From: Bacteroidaceae bacterium
GTDB lineage: Bacteria; Bacteroidota; Bacteroidia; Bacteroidales; Bacteroidaceae
Direction of reading: 5' to 3'
Assembly: GCA_017547385.1 (NCBI GenBank)
Contig: JAFYPU010000031.1
Location: 1-57,680, forward strand
DNA length: 57,680 nucleotides
How positions within the stretch are numbered: position 1 is the first letter of the stretch; each line of letters starts with the position of its first letter. Below the pieces are notes generated by a model. It had not been told where the DNA came from. It searched no databases and saw nothing but the letters and a program-made list of their open reading frames with translations. Shown in pieces: positions 45,938-55,834 of the stretch. A program made the position numbers and the translations under genes.

Positions 45938-47452
45938 TTAACGGGTAAGAAATCCTGTCTTGCTGATGGTCAGCTGGAAACCGGTGTTGTTACCAATCTG
46001 AGTGCTGCGGTCGAGCGCGAAAGCAGCCTTCACGCTCCAGCCCCTCAAATCGACACGCCCCACGCGAGGCAAGGCATAACTCACTTCGGCCAGGAAGCTG
46101 TTGGTATACTTCACGTCGTCAAACGGAACGGCATAACGCCCCCAACCCGAAATGTAGCTATAAAGAAGCCGATAGTGCAAACCTGGCAACGGATCGCCCG
46201 ACAAACCGAAATGATGCGCGATGAAACGATTTCCGGTAAAGGTGAGATTGTGTCCGGGATTGTAGAGCGGAGAAGTGAAAAGCGGATTGCCAAATGCCTG
46301 TCCCCAATGCTGCCATCCCTGATAGAGGTTGTGATTATAGTAGTTGTCGATGGCACTGATTTGGTCGGGAATGGCTTCTGTGTGATCATGATACACGGGG
46401 CCGGACTGGTGCTTTGTGTGCAAATACTCATAGACCAGCGAGGAGACAAAACGATTCTTCGGCAACTGCACTTCTGCTCCGATGAGTCCGTCTCTCCAAC
46501 CATATTCCCAAAACATTTGACTATGATCTTCAAAATAGTGATCATAATAAGCACGGATGCTCCAATCTTTTCCTGCATACTTCAGGCTGAGCAGCCATGA
46601 GCCTAAAGTATTGCCTGCGGCATTAGCATATTCTCCATCCGTGGCATCGCTGCCCGTCCCGAGTGTAGCATCAATAATATCTCCCAAACCTGTGCCCATT
46701 TGCAATGGTTCTGCCAGCACACCCGTGCGACCCACAGCATTGTAGATGGTTCCGCCAAACAGACAAGCCATCTCCAGACCGCCCTCAAACACCAATGGAA
46801 ATTTCTCTTCATTACCGATGCGCAAGTATCCGGCTTTGCTATGAAATAACGCCTTCTTGGCATAATGCGCCCCTGCCGACACATAATCTTCCTGCCAACG
46901 TCCATCGGTCATCCAGCCGTAACCGATATGACCTTTCAAGCCTACCCAATTGCTGCGTCCCGTCAAAGAAATATATTCTGGGAGTTCGAAGCGCATCATC
47001 GGCACCGGACGCGCATTGATGCCCAACGTCTGACTGCCGGAACTGAGTTCAGGATTCTTCAGCTCGGCAGGGCGTTCTTTGCTGCCCACAGACAAGCGTA
47101 CCTTCTTGTACTCGAAATCGGCGTAAGCCTGCTGCACGACAAAACTGCCGGTGAAGTTGTAAGCGGCCGCCAAATCAAGACCGTAACCGATGCGCCAATG
47201 ACGAGCGGAGTCGACCCTTGTGGAACGGAACAAGCCGGCACGTATGTAGCCGTTGTCGCCTGCAACACTCGACAGGCCATACTTATTGGCATTCAGCCAT
47301 AGAGGCGACTGACCGGAAGAAGCTGTCAGTTGCACCTCCGCATCATAGGAAATCCCCTTTCCCACTCCCTGGAAAACACTCTGCGCTCCGGTTGTCATTC
47401 CCACCAGAAGAAAAGACATAAGGAGCATCATCATTTTTCGCAATATGTTCAT
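45938..47452 (-). CDS. Wzi-family capsule-assembly outer-membrane protein
   Basis: 504 residues with a signal peptide (L-L-V-G-M-T-T-G-A-Q) and an outer-membrane beta-barrel rich in aromatic strand ends. It matches the Bacteroidetes capsule-assembly Wzi family: N-A-N-K-Y-G-L-S early, then V-S-V-G-S-K-E-R-type strands, M-R-F-E-L-P-E-Y, and a terminal barrel strand. In E. coli Wzi binds group 1 capsule at the cell surface. Here no capsule cluster is adjacent, though a glycosyltransferase lies 1.4 kb away. The role in capsule attachment is inferred from the family. Confidence 0.85.
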   Translation of the reverse strand: MNILRKMMMLLMSFLLVGMTTGAQSVFQGVGKGISYDAEVQLTASSGQSPLWLNANKYGLSSVAGDNGYIRAGLFRSTRVDSARHWRIGYGLDLAAAYNFTGSFVVQQAYADFEYKKVRLSVGSKERPAELKNPELSSGSQTLGINARPVPMMRFELPEYISLTGRSNWVGLKGHIGYGWMTDGRWQEDYVSAGAHYAKKALFHSKAGYLRIGNEEKFPLVFEGGLEMACLFGGTIYNAVGRTGVLAEPLQMGTGLGDIIDATLGTGSDATDGEYANAAGNTLGSWLLSLKYAGKDWSIRAYYDHYFEDHSQMFWEYGWRDGLIGAEVQLPKNRFVSSLVYEYLHTKHQSGPVYHDHTEAIPDQISAIDNYYNHNLYQGWQHWGQAFGNPLFTSPLYNPGHNLTFTGNRFIAHHFGLSGDPLPGLHYRLLYSYISGWGRYAVPFDDVKYTNSFLAEVSYALPRVGRVDLRGWSVKAAFALDRSTQIGNNTGFQLTISKTGFLTR

Positions 47453-47508
47453 AGCATCTTGGGATTTGAATTAAAACACTATTCTTTCACTTCATGATTT
47501 TGATGCAC

Positions 47509-47559
47509 AAAAACAAAAAAACATGGCCGGCATTTCCTACATCAGAAATACCGGCCATG
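47509..47559 (-). terminator. Terminator of rny
   Basis: A 15-bp stem (47522-47536 with 47545-47559, one mismatch). On the minus strand it is followed by TTTTTTTGTTTTTG. It is 10 nt after the stop codon. Confidence 0.88.
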
Positions 47560-47568
47560 AAAATCTTC

Positions 47569-49101
47569 TTATTTTGCGTAGCTTACCGAACGGGTCTCAC
47601 GAATTACCGTAATCTTCACCTGTCCGGGGTAAGTCATTTCGTCCTGAATTTGCTTGGCAATCTTTCCGCTCAAGTCTTCAACCTGCTTATCGTCCACCTT
47701 GTCGGCTCCAACGATAACACGCAGTTCGCGACCGGCCTGAATGGCATAGGTTTTCGTAACACCGGGATAGCTCATCGCAATGTTCTCAAGATCATTCAAG
47801 CGCTTGATGTAGGCTTCCACAATCTCACGGCGTGCACCGGGACGAGCACCACTGATGGCATCACACACCTGAACGATGGGAGCCAAAAGCGTGGTCATTT
47901 CCATTTCGTCGTGGTGCGAACCAATGGCATTGCATATCTCAGGTTTCTCCTTGAAGCGTTCCGCCAACTTAGCACCATAGAGAGCGTGCGGGAGTTCGTT
48001 CTCCTCATCGGGCACCTTACCTATATCGTGCAACAAACCGGCTCGCTTGGCTTTCTTGGGGTTTAATCCTAACTCTGCTGCCATCACCGAACACAGATTG
48101 GCTGTTTCGCGTGCGTGCTGCAGGAGGTTCTGACCATAAGAAGAACGGTATTTCATCTTACCTATGATGCGAACGAGTTCGGGATGCAACCCATGAATTC
48201 CTAAATCAATCGTGGTGCGTTTTCCGGTCTCGATCACTTCTTCTTCCACCTGTTTCTTAACCTTGGCAACCACTTCCTCGATGCGCGCCGGGTGAATACG
48301 GCCATCAGCAATGAGTTGGTGGAGCGCCAAACGGCAAATCTCACGACGCACAGGGTCAAAAGCAGAAATCACAATGGCTTCGGGAGTATCGTCCACAACA
48401 ATTTCAACACCGGTAGCGGCTTCCAAAGCTCGAATGTTGCGACCCTCGCGGCCGATAATGCGTCCCTTAACCTCATCATTATCGATATGGAAAACGGTTA
48501 CGCTGTTTTCGATTGCGGTCTCTGTAGCCACACGTTGAATGCTCTGGATAACGATGCGCTTGGCCTCCTTGTTGGCTGTCATCTTGGCATCGTCCATAAT
48601 TTCGTTGATGTATGACTGAGCATCGCTCTTCGCTTCGTCTTTCAGCGACTCCACGAGACGTTTCTTGGCTTCCTCTGCCGAAAGACCGCTCAGCTCTTCC
48701 AACTTTTCGCGTTCCTGAGCCTGCAGTTTTTCAAGCTCTTCTTCTTTGTGCGTCAGCATTTGCGCCTGATTGTTCAGACGGTTCTGCGTGTTGTCGAGTT
48801 CGGACTTTCTGCGTCCCAATTCCTCTTGGCGTTGGTTCAGACCGATTTCGCGTTGTTTCAGTTTGTTTTCTACTTGCAAAATCTTCTGGTTGCGCTGCTG
48901 CACTTCCTTTTCCAATTCTGCTTTCTTGTTGAGAAATTTTTCTTTTACCTCAAGGAGTTTTTTCTCCTTAATGACATTGGCCTCTCTCTCGGCTTCTTCA
49001 AGCGTGGCGCGATATTTGTTCTTCATCACATATCTGAAGAAACAATATCCGCCCACCGCTCCTATCACCAAACCAGCCACGATAAATATCACTGCTTCCA
49101 T
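47569..49101 (-). CDS. rny: Ribonuclease Y
   Basis: 510 residues, full length. An N-terminal membrane anchor (about 3-24) is followed by a long coiled coil (about 30-200), a KH domain ([11 protein letters not shown], about 215-225) and an HD domain with the metal motif L-L-H-D-I-G-K (near 355). RNase Y is a membrane-attached endoribonuclease that starts mRNA decay. Gene order with zapA and a structured intergenic region upstream is typical of Bacteroidetes. Confidence 0.97.
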   Translation of the reverse strand: MEAVIFIVAGLVIGAVGGYCFFRYVMKNKYRATLEEAEREANVIKEKKLLEVKEKFLNKKAELEKEVQQRNQKILQVENKLKQREIGLNQRQEELGRRKSELDNTQNRLNNQAQMLTHKEEELEKLQAQEREKLEELSGLSAEEAKKRLVESLKDEAKSDAQSYINEIMDDAKMTANKEAKRIVIQSIQRVATETAIENSVTVFHIDNDEVKGRIIGREGRNIRALEAATGVEIVVDDTPEAIVISAFDPVRREICRLALHQLIADGRIHPARIEEVVAKVKKQVEEEVIETGKRTTIDLGIHGLHPELVRIIGKMKYRSSYGQNLLQHARETANLCSVMAAELGLNPKKAKRAGLLHDIGKVPDEENELPHALYGAKLAERFKEKPEICNAIGSHHDEMEMTTLLAPIVQVCDAISGARPGARREIVEAYIKRLNDLENIAMSYPGVTKTYAIQAGRELRVIVGADKVDDKQVEDLSGKIAKQIQDEMTYPGQVKITVIRETRSVSYAK

Positions 49102-49120
49102 TTCTTTTTGTTGTTATTGT

Positions 49121-49180
49121 AAATAAAAATGCACCACAACCGCTCTCGCCTTTCTTCAAGGCTTGGGCAGCAATGGTGCA
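49121..49180 (-). terminator. Terminator after the zapA-linked RNA
   Basis: TGCACCA (minus 49180-49174) pairs with TGGTGCA (49136-49130) over an inner GCCTT/AAGGC stem. The minus strand continues TTTTTATTT. It closes the zapA transcript upstream of rny. Confidence 0.8.
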
Positions 49181-49322
49181 CGTTGGCTCTCAATGGGGTT
49201 ATGAAAGGATGAAATCGTTCGTTGCATTTAGCAACCTGTGGTTGCCTCACAACTCATCAGCGTTTCTTTCATGGCATTTATAGGTCTCACTTAGGTCTTT
49301 CTGAATGGGCATTGGCATTTTC
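49181..49322 (-). ncRNA. ssrS: Long hairpin RNA between zapA and rny, 6S RNA candidate
   Basis: On the minus strand ATGAAAG (49272-49266) pairs with CTTTCAT (49207-49201). GATGA/TCATC, GTTG/CAAC and the apical GCAACC-ACA-GGTTGC lie inside, and a tentative outer CAATG/CATTG closes it (49315-49191). The result is one long interrupted hairpin of 6S RNA shape, followed by a terminator. In gammaproteobacteria the 6S gene also neighbours zapA, and I recall the same in Bacteroidetes. The stems are seen; the name is an inference. Confidence 0.45.
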
Positions 49323-49610
49323 TTATTTGCCCAAGACATCTTCCATTTCCTTTGTGAGTTGTTCCAAAGTTTCCTGATAAGGTCCTTTGTCGTTATCTTC
49401 TCCGGCTTGCAGCACTCCCACAGCCAATTCAAGCAATGCCATCGACATGTACTTTTCATACGGCTGATGCTGGTAAGCCTGTTGATACTTGCTCAGTTTG
49501 CCATTGATCAGCTTCGCGGCTTTACGGAAAATTTCTTCTTGATCGCGTCTTACCGTTACGGGATACATTTGATTCCCGATGAGAAGCTGAATCGTAAACT
49601 TATCACTCAT
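49323..49610 (-). CDS. zapA: Cell division protein ZapA
   Basis: 95 residues from ATG 49610 (M-S-D-K-F-T-I-Q); the longer open frame upstream overlaps the previous gene and is not used. The N-terminal [10 protein letters not shown] segment and the C-terminal coiled coil are typical of ZapA, which cross-links FtsZ filaments at midcell. It is preceded by a small coiled-coil gene (20 bp gap) and followed by the structured RNA. Confidence 0.9.
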   Translation of the reverse strand: MSDKFTIQLLIGNQMYPVTVRRDQEEIFRKAAKLINGKLSKYQQAYQHQPYEKYMSMALLELAVGVLQAGEDNDKGPYQETLEQLTKEMEDVLGK

Positions 49611-49630
49611 TCCTTCCATCGCGCTATCTC

Positions 49631-49924
49631 TTAAACATTCAACAGCGCGATACACTTATCGACATCGCGCACCAGCTTCGACAATCTTGTTTTGGCGTTT
49701 TTCAAGTCGTTATCGCCAATTTCTATCATCTTTGCCAGTTTCAGGTTAGCGTAGTCTCGGCGAACAGTTTCTGTTTCTGCCTTAGCCTGCTCCAATTCGC
49801 GTTCCTTCTGATCCACCAATTCATAAAGCTCTCGGTTTTCGGCTTCGAGCTCTTTGTATTGCAGAATCATCTGACGGACTCTGGTTTCAAACTTGCGTAA
49901 CAGTATCTCTTCCTCCTTGGTCAT
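49631..49924 (-). CDS. Small coiled-coil protein upstream of zapA
   Basis: 97 residues, nearly all coiled coil (heptad-rich, E/K/L/A, about 5-75), with a short end [15 protein letters not shown]. No signal or membrane segment. Its position before zapA in one transcript and its coiled-coil nature suggest a partner of the Z-ring, similar in concept to ZapB. I cannot show homology to ZapB by eye. Confidence 0.85.
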   Translation of the reverse strand: MTKEEEILLRKFETRVRQMILQYKELEAENRELYELVDQKERELEQAKAETETVRRDYANLKLAKMIEIGDNDLKNAKTRLSKLVRDVDKCIALLNV

Positions 49925-49999
49925 TTTCTTTCAAAAAAAAGGACTACACTTAAGGCCTACGTGCATTTCACAGAAGTGCTTAAGGCATCTTGTTTTGCG

Positions 50000-50030
50000 C
50001 AAAGGTAGATAATAAAATCCTGTCTTGCAA
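50000..50030 (-). promoter_or_regulatory. Promoter of the coiled-coil-zapA operon
   Basis: Minus strand: TTG (50030-50028), 20 nt, TACCTTTG (50007-50000). The leader is about 70 nt and contains two copies of GCCTTAAG. Confidence 0.68.
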
Positions 50031-50039
50031 GAAAGTTAA

Positions 50040-50681
50040 TTATTTTTTCTCTTCCAAATCTGCAGGTTTGGGTTCTTTTTTCGCCAAAGCCACAATGTTA
50101 TAAACATACTCTGTCATCCAGGATGCGCTGTAGCCGAGTGTATGCTGATACTGGCGAATCACAAGACACGCCTTGCGCACTCCGTCATCTTTCCAAGTGT
50201 CTTTGGTCAGCACATCGTTGACTGTTTTTTCAGTCATCGCACGCAGGGCTTTCTGCATAAAGCCGGGCACTCTGAACTTCCACTTCATCAGGTTGCCCAT
50301 CAGCATCATCAAATCCTGGCTAAAACCCTGAAAACGGAACAGATAGTTGCGAACATCGTTCACGCTTTTGCAGTTTTTCTTAATGCTTGCATCAATTTCC
50401 TTGAAGAAGCCTTCGCTCAAGCCATAAATCTCCATGAGCATCTTCTGACACTTTTTCTTCTCGCCCAAACCGAGTTTATTGTTCACTGTGGGCACATGCA
50501 GTGTTTGCTTAAAGATGCGAAGGTCGGGCAATGCTGCCAGATTGCTGATGCCCAAGTTTGCAGCCATTACCGACTGGTAGTAAACGCGTATGAGTGTCAT
50601 GAAATCTTCCATACCACCGACGCGCCAACCTTGTTCATTGACTTTAACTTTTTTCTTGAATATATTAGAAAGTATTCCCAT
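50040..50681 (-). CDS. Conserved hypothetical protein, 213 residues
   Basis: I do not recognise the family. It has no signal and no membrane segments, and is basic and helical (M-G-I-L-S-N-I-F-K-K-K start; E-K-K-K-C-Q-K-M-L-M-E-I-Y near residue 75; C-terminal A-K-K-E-P-K-P-A-D-L-E-E-K-K tail). It is probably cytoplasmic, possibly nucleic-acid or membrane associated through the basic N-terminus. It stands between the DUF4827-like lipoprotein gene (54 bp upstream) and the zapA operon promoter. Confidence 0.75.
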   Translation of the reverse strand: MGILSNIFKKKVKVNEQGWRVGGMEDFMTLIRVYYQSVMAANLGISNLAALPDLRIFKQTLHVPTVNNKLGLGEKKKCQKMLMEIYGLSEGFFKEIDASIKKNCKSVNDVRNYLFRFQGFSQDLMMLMGNLMKWKFRVPGFMQKALRAMTEKTVNDVLTKDTWKDDGVRKACLVIRQYQHTLGYSASWMTEYVYNIVALAKKEPKPADLEEKK

Positions 50682-50735
50682 GTTTATTTAATGTGTAAGT
50701 ATTCTTATTTTGACATTCTCATCACAACGTCCGTT

Positions 50736-51422
50736 TTATCTTCCGCGTTGATAACTGATTTCATAGAAGCAAGGATAAACGTTGCTCAAGGCATCGCTCT
50801 GCCCCTCTGTGCTGGGCAAGATGAGACGCACCAAAGCGATTTCCGAATCGGGAGAAGCCTGACGTCCCAAACGGATAAAGCTCAACGGGATAAGCCAGCC
50901 GGAAGGCACAGACGAGGTGGAATAAAGTGTCTTCATCAGTCCGCTCGTGAACGAAGCCGTGAAAACACCAAACGAGTTGGAACAATTCATGATGTCCGGT
51001 GTCGTTTCATAAGCCAACACCCTGTTGGTACTCTTCAGAGTATCACTGGCAATATCAAACTCATAGTAGCGACAGATGATCGTGGCCGCCTGACCATTCT
51101 CCAACTTCTGTCCGGTTCCTTTACGCACAATCTGCATGTAAACACCCGAACCTTTGAACAACACATATTCATTGTTGGCCACATCCGTGGTGCTATCGTT
51201 GGCATAAAAGTCCTCTTCACTTATCACCTTAATATCGCCGGGAACATCCAAAAGCACGACGCTTTTTTCTGTATCCATCACCCGACATCCTTTCTTCAGA
51301 AAACTGCTGATTTGTGCCCTTTCGCGCTCTCTGCGTTCTGCGTATGTATCATCCTCATCACAAGAAGTAAACATCCACGAGAGACTCACCAGCGTAATAA
51401 GTAGAAACCATATTTTCTTCAT
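50736..51422 (-). CDS. Lipoprotein, DUF4827-like, with FKBP-like outline
   Basis: 228 residues from ATG 51422, giving a lipoprotein signal (S-W-M-F-T-S-C, Cys21). The mature protein has an E/R-rich helix, then a beta-rich domain with V-Y-M-Q-I-V-R-K-G-T-G-Q and C-Y-E-I-S near the end. This resembles FKBP-type isomerases, although catalytic aromatic residues are not obvious. I recall similar Bacteroides proteins as DUF4827. It is probably in the periplasm, anchored to a membrane; the function is unknown. Confidence 0.78.
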   Translation of the reverse strand: MKKIWFLLITLVSLSWMFTSCDEDDTYAERRERERAQISSFLKKGCRVMDTEKSVVLLDVPGDIKVISEEDFYANDSTTDVANNEYVLFKGSGVYMQIVRKGTGQKLENGQAATIICRYYEFDIASDTLKSTNRVLAYETTPDIMNCSNSFGVFTASFTSGLMKTLYSTSSVPSGWLIPLSFIRLGRQASPDSEIALVRLILPSTEGQSDALSNVYPCFYEISYQRGR

Positions 51423-51452
51423 TCGATTTTTGTTTTCAGCATTAAAACGTGG

Positions 51453-51460
51453 CAAATGTA
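51453..51460 (-). promoter_or_regulatory. -7 box of the DUF4827-like gene
   Basis: The minus strand reads TACATTTG, 30 nt before the ATG. No TTG at normal spacing. Confidence 0.4.
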
Positions 51461-51623
51461 GCAATTTATGCCGATGTTTCTGCCTTGCTTATGTGAAAAG
51501 ATGCTGCAAATAAGCAGGGAATGTGTCAAAATGTGCGTTTTTCCGCAACGCTTGCTGATTTATGATTTATCCCATTTCGGTTACGGCTTAACAATGGGTA
51601 AAAACACCTCGTGCTTTTCTCAT

Positions 51624-51688
51624 TCTGCGCAGTGCTTGCAGAAATTTCCGCAGTGCTTGTAGAAAATTCTGCAAGCACTGCAGATTTT
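51624..51688. repeat. 21-nt-unit dyad element, copy 4
   Basis: Two direct units with GCAGTGCTTG cores and one inverted unit (GCAAGCACTGCAGATTTT), a total of about 65 bp. It lies beyond the terminator of the yceD-der operon. Confidence 0.82.
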
Positions 51689-51721
51689 CATCCCTCGCGC
51701 CTATGCATTTTCATTATGAAG

Positions 51722-51762
51722 AACAAAATAAGAGGGCGCATCCGCAAATGCGCCCTCTTATT
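51722..51762 (-). terminator. Terminator of the yceD-rpmF-fabH-era-der operon
   Basis: A perfect 15-bp stem (51727-51741 with 51748-51762). On the minus strand TTTGTTCTT follows. It is 65 nt after the last stop codon. Confidence 0.82.
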
Positions 51763-51826
51763 GATAAGATATTTTCACCGCTACAAATCACGGCTTATGT
51801 CAAGACTCAATTCCTCGCCGGGGCTA

Positions 51827-52252
51827 TCAGCGAATGCGCCACTCGCCGTTCTTTTTCACAACCGGGAAAAGGATTTCTTCTTCCGTGCTGTCCTTATATA
51901 CCACATTGAGATAAACATTCACCATGCTATCCCCGGGTTGCGGCTCCATGCGAGCCACACTCACGGCACTCACTCCGCCCTTTTCTTTACGCATTTTGTG
52001 CGCTTGCATCTTCAGCATAAACTGCATCTGCTGGCGATAATTCATAGGCATACTATCACATGAGGCCATGGCGGCAACATAGCCGGAATAATCACCTCGG
52101 ACATAGAGATTGTAAAGATAAACCACGTTCTCTTCTTCAGGCAGCCCATTATTGTCGCCATTGTTACCACAAGACACTGAAAGTCCTGCAAAAATTACGG
52201 CCACGCACAAAGCAAAGCTTCGACAGATTACGGATATTCTTTTTTGCTTCAT
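51827..52252 (-). CDS. Small lipoprotein, NTF2/DUF4878-like outline
   Basis: 141 residues from ATG 52252. A lipoprotein signal ends at L-S-V-S-C (near residue 28). The mature part has a helix pair followed by a beta sheet (V-N-V-Y-L-N-V-V-Y, E-I-L-F-P-V-V-K-K-N-G-E-W-R-I), the outline of NTF2-like DUF4878 lipoproteins. Its ATG lies one base before the stop of der on the same strand, so it is the last cistron of that operon. The function is unknown. Confidence 0.75.
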   Translation of the reverse strand: MKQKRISVICRSFALCVAVIFAGLSVSCGNNGDNNGLPEEENVVYLYNLYVRGDYSGYVAAMASCDSMPMNYRQQMQFMLKMQAHKMRKEKGGVSAVSVARMEPQPGDSMVNVYLNVVYKDSTEEEILFPVVKKNGEWRIR

Positions 52253-52253
52253 A

Positions 52254-53567
52254 TCACTTCTGACGAATAAATATGTTAATCGGAGTACCGCAGAAATTCC
52301 AACGCTCACGGATTTTGTTTTCAAGGAAACGGCGATACGGTTCTTTCACATATTGCGGCAAATTGGCATAGAACACAAACGAAGGTATCTGCGTGGCAGG
52401 CAACTGTGCGCAATACTTGATTTTGATGTATTTACCCTTGATGCTGGGAGGTGGATATGCCTCAATCAAAGGCAGCATCTCTTCATTAAGTTTTGAAGTG
52501 CTGATACGCGACTTTCTGTTCAGATAGACTTCTTTCGCGGTCTCAAGCACCTTGAATATGCGCTGCTTTGTCAAAGCCGAAGCAAAGATGATGGAAAAAT
52601 CCGTAAAGGGTGCCATACGACTGCGAATGGCATTTTCAAAATGCGTGATGCCCTGCTGGGATTTGTCTTCCACCGTATCCCATTTGTTAACCACCACAAC
52701 AATACTCTTGTTATTGCGCTGAATAATTTGGAAGATATTCATGTCTTGCGCCTCAATGCCTCGTGTCGCATCTATCATCAGTATGCAAACATCAGAGTTC
52801 TCAATGGCACGAATGGAGCGCATCACCGAATAAAACTCAAGGTCTTCCGTAACCTTGTTCTTCTTTCTGATACCGGCAGTATCCACCAAATAAAAGTCAA
52901 AACCGAACTTATCGTAACGTGTCAGAATGCTATCGCGTGTTGTTCCGGCAATATCAGTAACGATATGACGATCCTCACCAATGAAAGCATTGATCAGACT
53001 GCTCTTACCGGCATTCGGACGTCCCACCACCGAAAAGCGAGGAATGTCAAGCTCTACCTCCTCAACCACATTAGCCGGCATCTTTTCAAGGATCAAGTCC
53101 AACAAATCACCGGTGCCGCTACCCGTTGCTGCAGAGATGCAATAGGGATCGCCCAAACCGAGCGAATAAAATTCCGCTGCAGTGTATCGATCTTCATTAT
53201 TGTCTGTCTTGTTGGCACAAAGGATAACAGGAATTTTGGTGCGGCGCAAGATGGATGCCACTTGCATGTCCAAATCGGTTACTCCGTTCTTAATGTCCAC
53301 CAAGAACAGAATGACATCAGCCTCTTCCGTAGCAAGCAACACCTGCTTACGGATTTCTTCTTCAAAGATGTCGTCTGAGTTTACGACCCATCCGCCCGTA
53401 TCAACCAAAGAGAATTCACGCTGCCCCCATTCGCACTTTCCATATTGACGGTCGCGAGTGGTGCCGGCCTCATCGCTCACAATGGCCTGACGCGTACCGG
53501 TCAGACGATTAAACAAAGTGGATTTTCCCACATTGGGACGCCCCACGATTGCTACTAAGTTTGACAT
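52254..53567 (-). CDS. der: Ribosome-assembly GTPase Der (EngA)
   Basis: 437 residues with two GTPase domains in tandem and a C-terminal KH-like domain. First G domain: [17 protein letters not shown]. Second (from about 175): [19 protein letters not shown]. Der is required for 50S subunit maturation. It lies 88 bp downstream of era in one operon with yceD, rpmF and fabH. Confidence 0.97.
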   Translation of the reverse strand: MSNLVAIVGRPNVGKSTLFNRLTGTRQAIVSDEAGTTRDRQYGKCEWGQREFSLVDTGGWVVNSDDIFEEEIRKQVLLATEEADVILFLVDIKNGVTDLDMQVASILRRTKIPVILCANKTDNNEDRYTAAEFYSLGLGDPYCISAATGSGTGDLLDLILEKMPANVVEEVELDIPRFSVVGRPNAGKSSLINAFIGEDRHIVTDIAGTTRDSILTRYDKFGFDFYLVDTAGIRKKNKVTEDLEFYSVMRSIRAIENSDVCILMIDATRGIEAQDMNIFQIIQRNNKSIVVVVNKWDTVEDKSQQGITHFENAIRSRMAPFTDFSIIFASALTKQRIFKVLETAKEVYLNRKSRISTSKLNEEMLPLIEAYPPPSIKGKYIKIKYCAQLPATQIPSFVFYANLPQYVKEPYRRFLENKIRERWNFCGTPINIFIRQK

Positions 53568-53655
53568 AAAAAGTTCTCTCTTATCTTTTTAACTTGCAGA
53601 GCGACATTTTGATTTTCGCTCAACAAATATGTTATATTCACTATACGGAAGCTCC

Positions 53656-54537
53656 CTAATCAAGCTTATACCCGTAATTCTCCAGACGGCGTGTGGAATT
53701 GCGCCAATCCTTGTCCACTTTCACAAATATCTCAAGGAAAATGCTCTTGTCAAAGAATTTTTCCAGCGTCTTGCGAGCTTCGGTCGATACTTTCTTCAGC
53801 GCTACGCCTTGATGGCCTATGATAATTCCTTTTTGGCTTTCGCGTTCCACATAAATCACCGTGCTGATGCGTATGTTCTTTTCCGTTTCTTTGAACTGCT
53901 CCACCACCACTTCCACAGCGTAGGGTATTTCCTTGTCATAGTAGAGCAAGATTTTCTCACGGATAATTTCGGTAACAAAGAAACGTGCCGGCTTGTCCGT
54001 CCATTGGTCCTTATCAAAATAAGGAGGACTTTCAGGCAGCAAACTTTTGATGCGCGCCAACACATTGTCCACATTAAATCGCGCCTTAGCCGAGATCGGA
54101 TATATTTCCGCCTCCGGCAGAATTTCTTTCCAAGCTGCAACAAGCGCCTCCAGGTCTTTCTGATTTGAAAGGTCAATCTTATTAATCAGCAAGAGCACCG
54201 GCACATCCATTTTCACCACTTTGGCCAAGAACACACTGTTTTTATCAGGTTTCTCAACCACATCGGTTACATAAAGAAGCACATCTGCATCTTTCAATGC
54301 CGATTCTGAGAAAGCCAACATCGATTCCTGCAACTTGTAATTGGGTTTCAAAACACCCGGAGTGTCGGAAAAGACAATTTGGGCATCATCGGAGTTTATG
54401 ATACCCATGATGCGATGACGTGTGGTTTGCGCCTTGAATGTTGCAATCGAGATGCGCTCTCCCACGAGAAGGTTCATCAAGGTTGACTTTCCCACATTGG
54501 GATTTCCCACAATGTTTACAAAACCTGCTTTGTGCAT
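53656..54537 (-). CDS. era: GTPase Era
   Basis: 293 residues. The G domain has GNPNVGKST, D-T-P-G and N-K-I-D. A C-terminal KH domain has the G-x-x-G loop I-I-G-H-Q-G (near residue 243) and the final W-R-N-S-T-R-R-L-E-N-Y-G-Y. Era binds the 3' end of 16S rRNA during 30S assembly. The stretch between fabH and era contains two hairpins that may separate transcripts or set their ratio. Confidence 0.97.
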   Translation of the reverse strand: MHKAGFVNIVGNPNVGKSTLMNLLVGERISIATFKAQTTRHRIMGIINSDDAQIVFSDTPGVLKPNYKLQESMLAFSESALKDADVLLYVTDVVEKPDKNSVFLAKVVKMDVPVLLLINKIDLSNQKDLEALVAAWKEILPEAEIYPISAKARFNVDNVLARIKSLLPESPPYFDKDQWTDKPARFFVTEIIREKILLYYDKEIPYAVEVVVEQFKETEKNIRISTVIYVERESQKGIIIGHQGVALKKVSTEARKTLEKFFDKSIFLEIFVKVDKDWRNSTRRLENYGYKLD

Positions 54538-54564
54538 ACTTTTGCGTTACGCTTGTTTCAGATT

Positions 54565-54647
54565 GCAAGGCACGGATGCACGCTGACGCGCGGCCCGTGC
54601 CTTGCCGTTGTTCTTTATCTAATGGGAATAGTTGCAAGAAGCATTCC
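54565..54647 (-). other. Two hairpins between fabH and era
   Basis: GCAAGGCACGG (54565-54575) pairs with CCGTGCCTTGC (54595-54605). TGGGAAT and ATTCCCA form a second stem close to fabH. Neither is followed by a strong U run on the minus strand, so they look like attenuation or processing signals. Confidence 0.45.
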
Positions 54648-54663
54648 CAAATTCATAGCTTTA

Positions 54664-55662
54664 TTATTGAGCTGTGTATCCCCACTTCAGATATGCAGCA
54701 CCCCAAGTGAAGCCAGCGCCAAAAGCTGTGAGAATAAGGTTGTCGCCTTTCTTGAGTTGTTTCTCATAATCCCACAAAGCCAAGGGGATTGTGGCAGCTG
54801 ACGTGTTGCCGTAACGCTGAATGTTCATCATCACTTTCTCCATCGGCAGTTCCAAGCGGTTGGCCACGGCTTCGATGATGCGAACATTGGCTTGGTGAGG
54901 AATTACCCACGCAATGTTGTCCTTGTTAAGTTCATTGCGTTCAGCAATCAAGGCACTGGCATCGCTCATGTTTGTAACAGCAAACTTGAACACCGTGCGA
55001 CCTTCCTGATGCAAATAGTGCATGCGGTGATCGATGGTGAAATAGCTCGGTGCACACACCGAACCGCCGGCTTTCATGCAAAGGAACGGAAGCCCTTTTC
55101 CGTCTGTGCGAAGGTAAGAATCCTTCCATCCGAAATCTTCAGTGGTAGGCTCCACCAAAACGGCGGCAGCTCCGTCACCAAAAATCGGGCATGTGGCGCG
55201 GTCGGTATAATCAACAATGCTCGACATCTTATCAGCACCGCATACCACTATCTTCTTATATCTTCCGCTCTGTATCATGCCGGCTGCAGCATCCATGGCG
55301 AACAGAAAACCACAACAAGCGGCTTGTAGGTCAAAGGTAAATGCATTTTTCATTCCCAAACGCCCAACAACAATGCTGGAGGTAGTGGGAAAGTGATAGT
55401 CAGGCGTGGTTGTCGCCACAATCAAGCAGTCCACTTCCTGCGGGTCTGTGCCGGTCTTTTCGAGCAATTGTTTCACAGCCTTACGAGCCATGTAGCTCGC
55501 GCCAAGACCTTCTTCGTTAAGGATGCGACGTTCCTTGATACCGATACGCGTCATGATCCACTCATCGTTGGTATCCACCATACGCGAGAGTTCGTCGTTG
55601 TTGAGAACATATTCGGGCACATATCCACCCACACCGGTAATCACCGCATTTATCTTTTCCAT
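54664..55662 (-). CDS. fabH: Beta-ketoacyl-ACP synthase III
   Basis: 332 residues from ATG 55662 (M-E-K-I-N-A-V-I), the start used by homologues; an in-frame ATG at 55686 is less likely. It starts fatty-acid synthesis by condensing acetyl-CoA with malonyl-ACP. The catalytic set is visible: Cys116 (A-A-C-C-G-F), His in V-I-P-H-Q-A-N, Asn in Y-G-N-T-S-A-A. It follows rpmF, as in many bacteria where plsX/fabH and rpmF are linked, although plsX is absent here. Confidence 0.97.
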   Translation of the reverse strand: MEKINAVITGVGGYVPEYVLNNDELSRMVDTNDEWIMTRIGIKERRILNEEGLGASYMARKAVKQLLEKTGTDPQEVDCLIVATTTPDYHFPTTSSIVVGRLGMKNAFTFDLQAACCGFLFAMDAAAGMIQSGRYKKIVVCGADKMSSIVDYTDRATCPIFGDGAAAVLVEPTTEDFGWKDSYLRTDGKGLPFLCMKAGGSVCAPSYFTIDHRMHYLHQEGRTVFKFAVTNMSDASALIAERNELNKDNIAWVIPHQANVRIIEAVANRLELPMEKVMMNIQRYGNTSAATIPLALWDYEKQLKKGDNLILTAFGAGFTWGAAYLKWGYTAQ

Positions 55663-55754
55663 ATATTCTTCCTTTTTGTTGGCCATTTCGCTTTCGACCC
55701 CTTGTTTAATTTCTTTCACACAAGGGCTTGGCAGTGCACCAACGAGAGTTTATA

Positions 55755-55806
55755 AAAGAAAAAAAACGAGCAGACGAGCACCATCCTGATGGGTTCGTTC
55801 ACTCGT
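55755..55806 (-). terminator. Partial terminator between rpmF and fabH
   Basis: ACGAG (55766-55770) pairs with CTCGT (55802-55806), with an inner CATC/GATG pairing. The minus strand then has a run of T followed by CTTTTA. It could cut part of the transcripts so that L32 is made in excess of FabH. Confidence 0.65.
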
Positions 55807-55834
55807 TAATTTCGTTTGCTTGTCCGCTACCGGA

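Larger units (their letters stand above)
51423..51826. other. Gene-free 404-bp stretch
   Basis: Contains a -7-like box for the lipoprotein gene (minus TACATTTG, 51460-51453), the dyad element at 51624-51688 and the terminator at 51722-51762. Nothing else is evident. Confidence 0.6.

Noticed and set aside
50142-51404. 420-codon plus-strand frame spanning two minus-strand genes
   Set aside because: It crosses an intergenic gap and two real genes and reads His/Cys-rich low-complexity protein; no promoter or family match.
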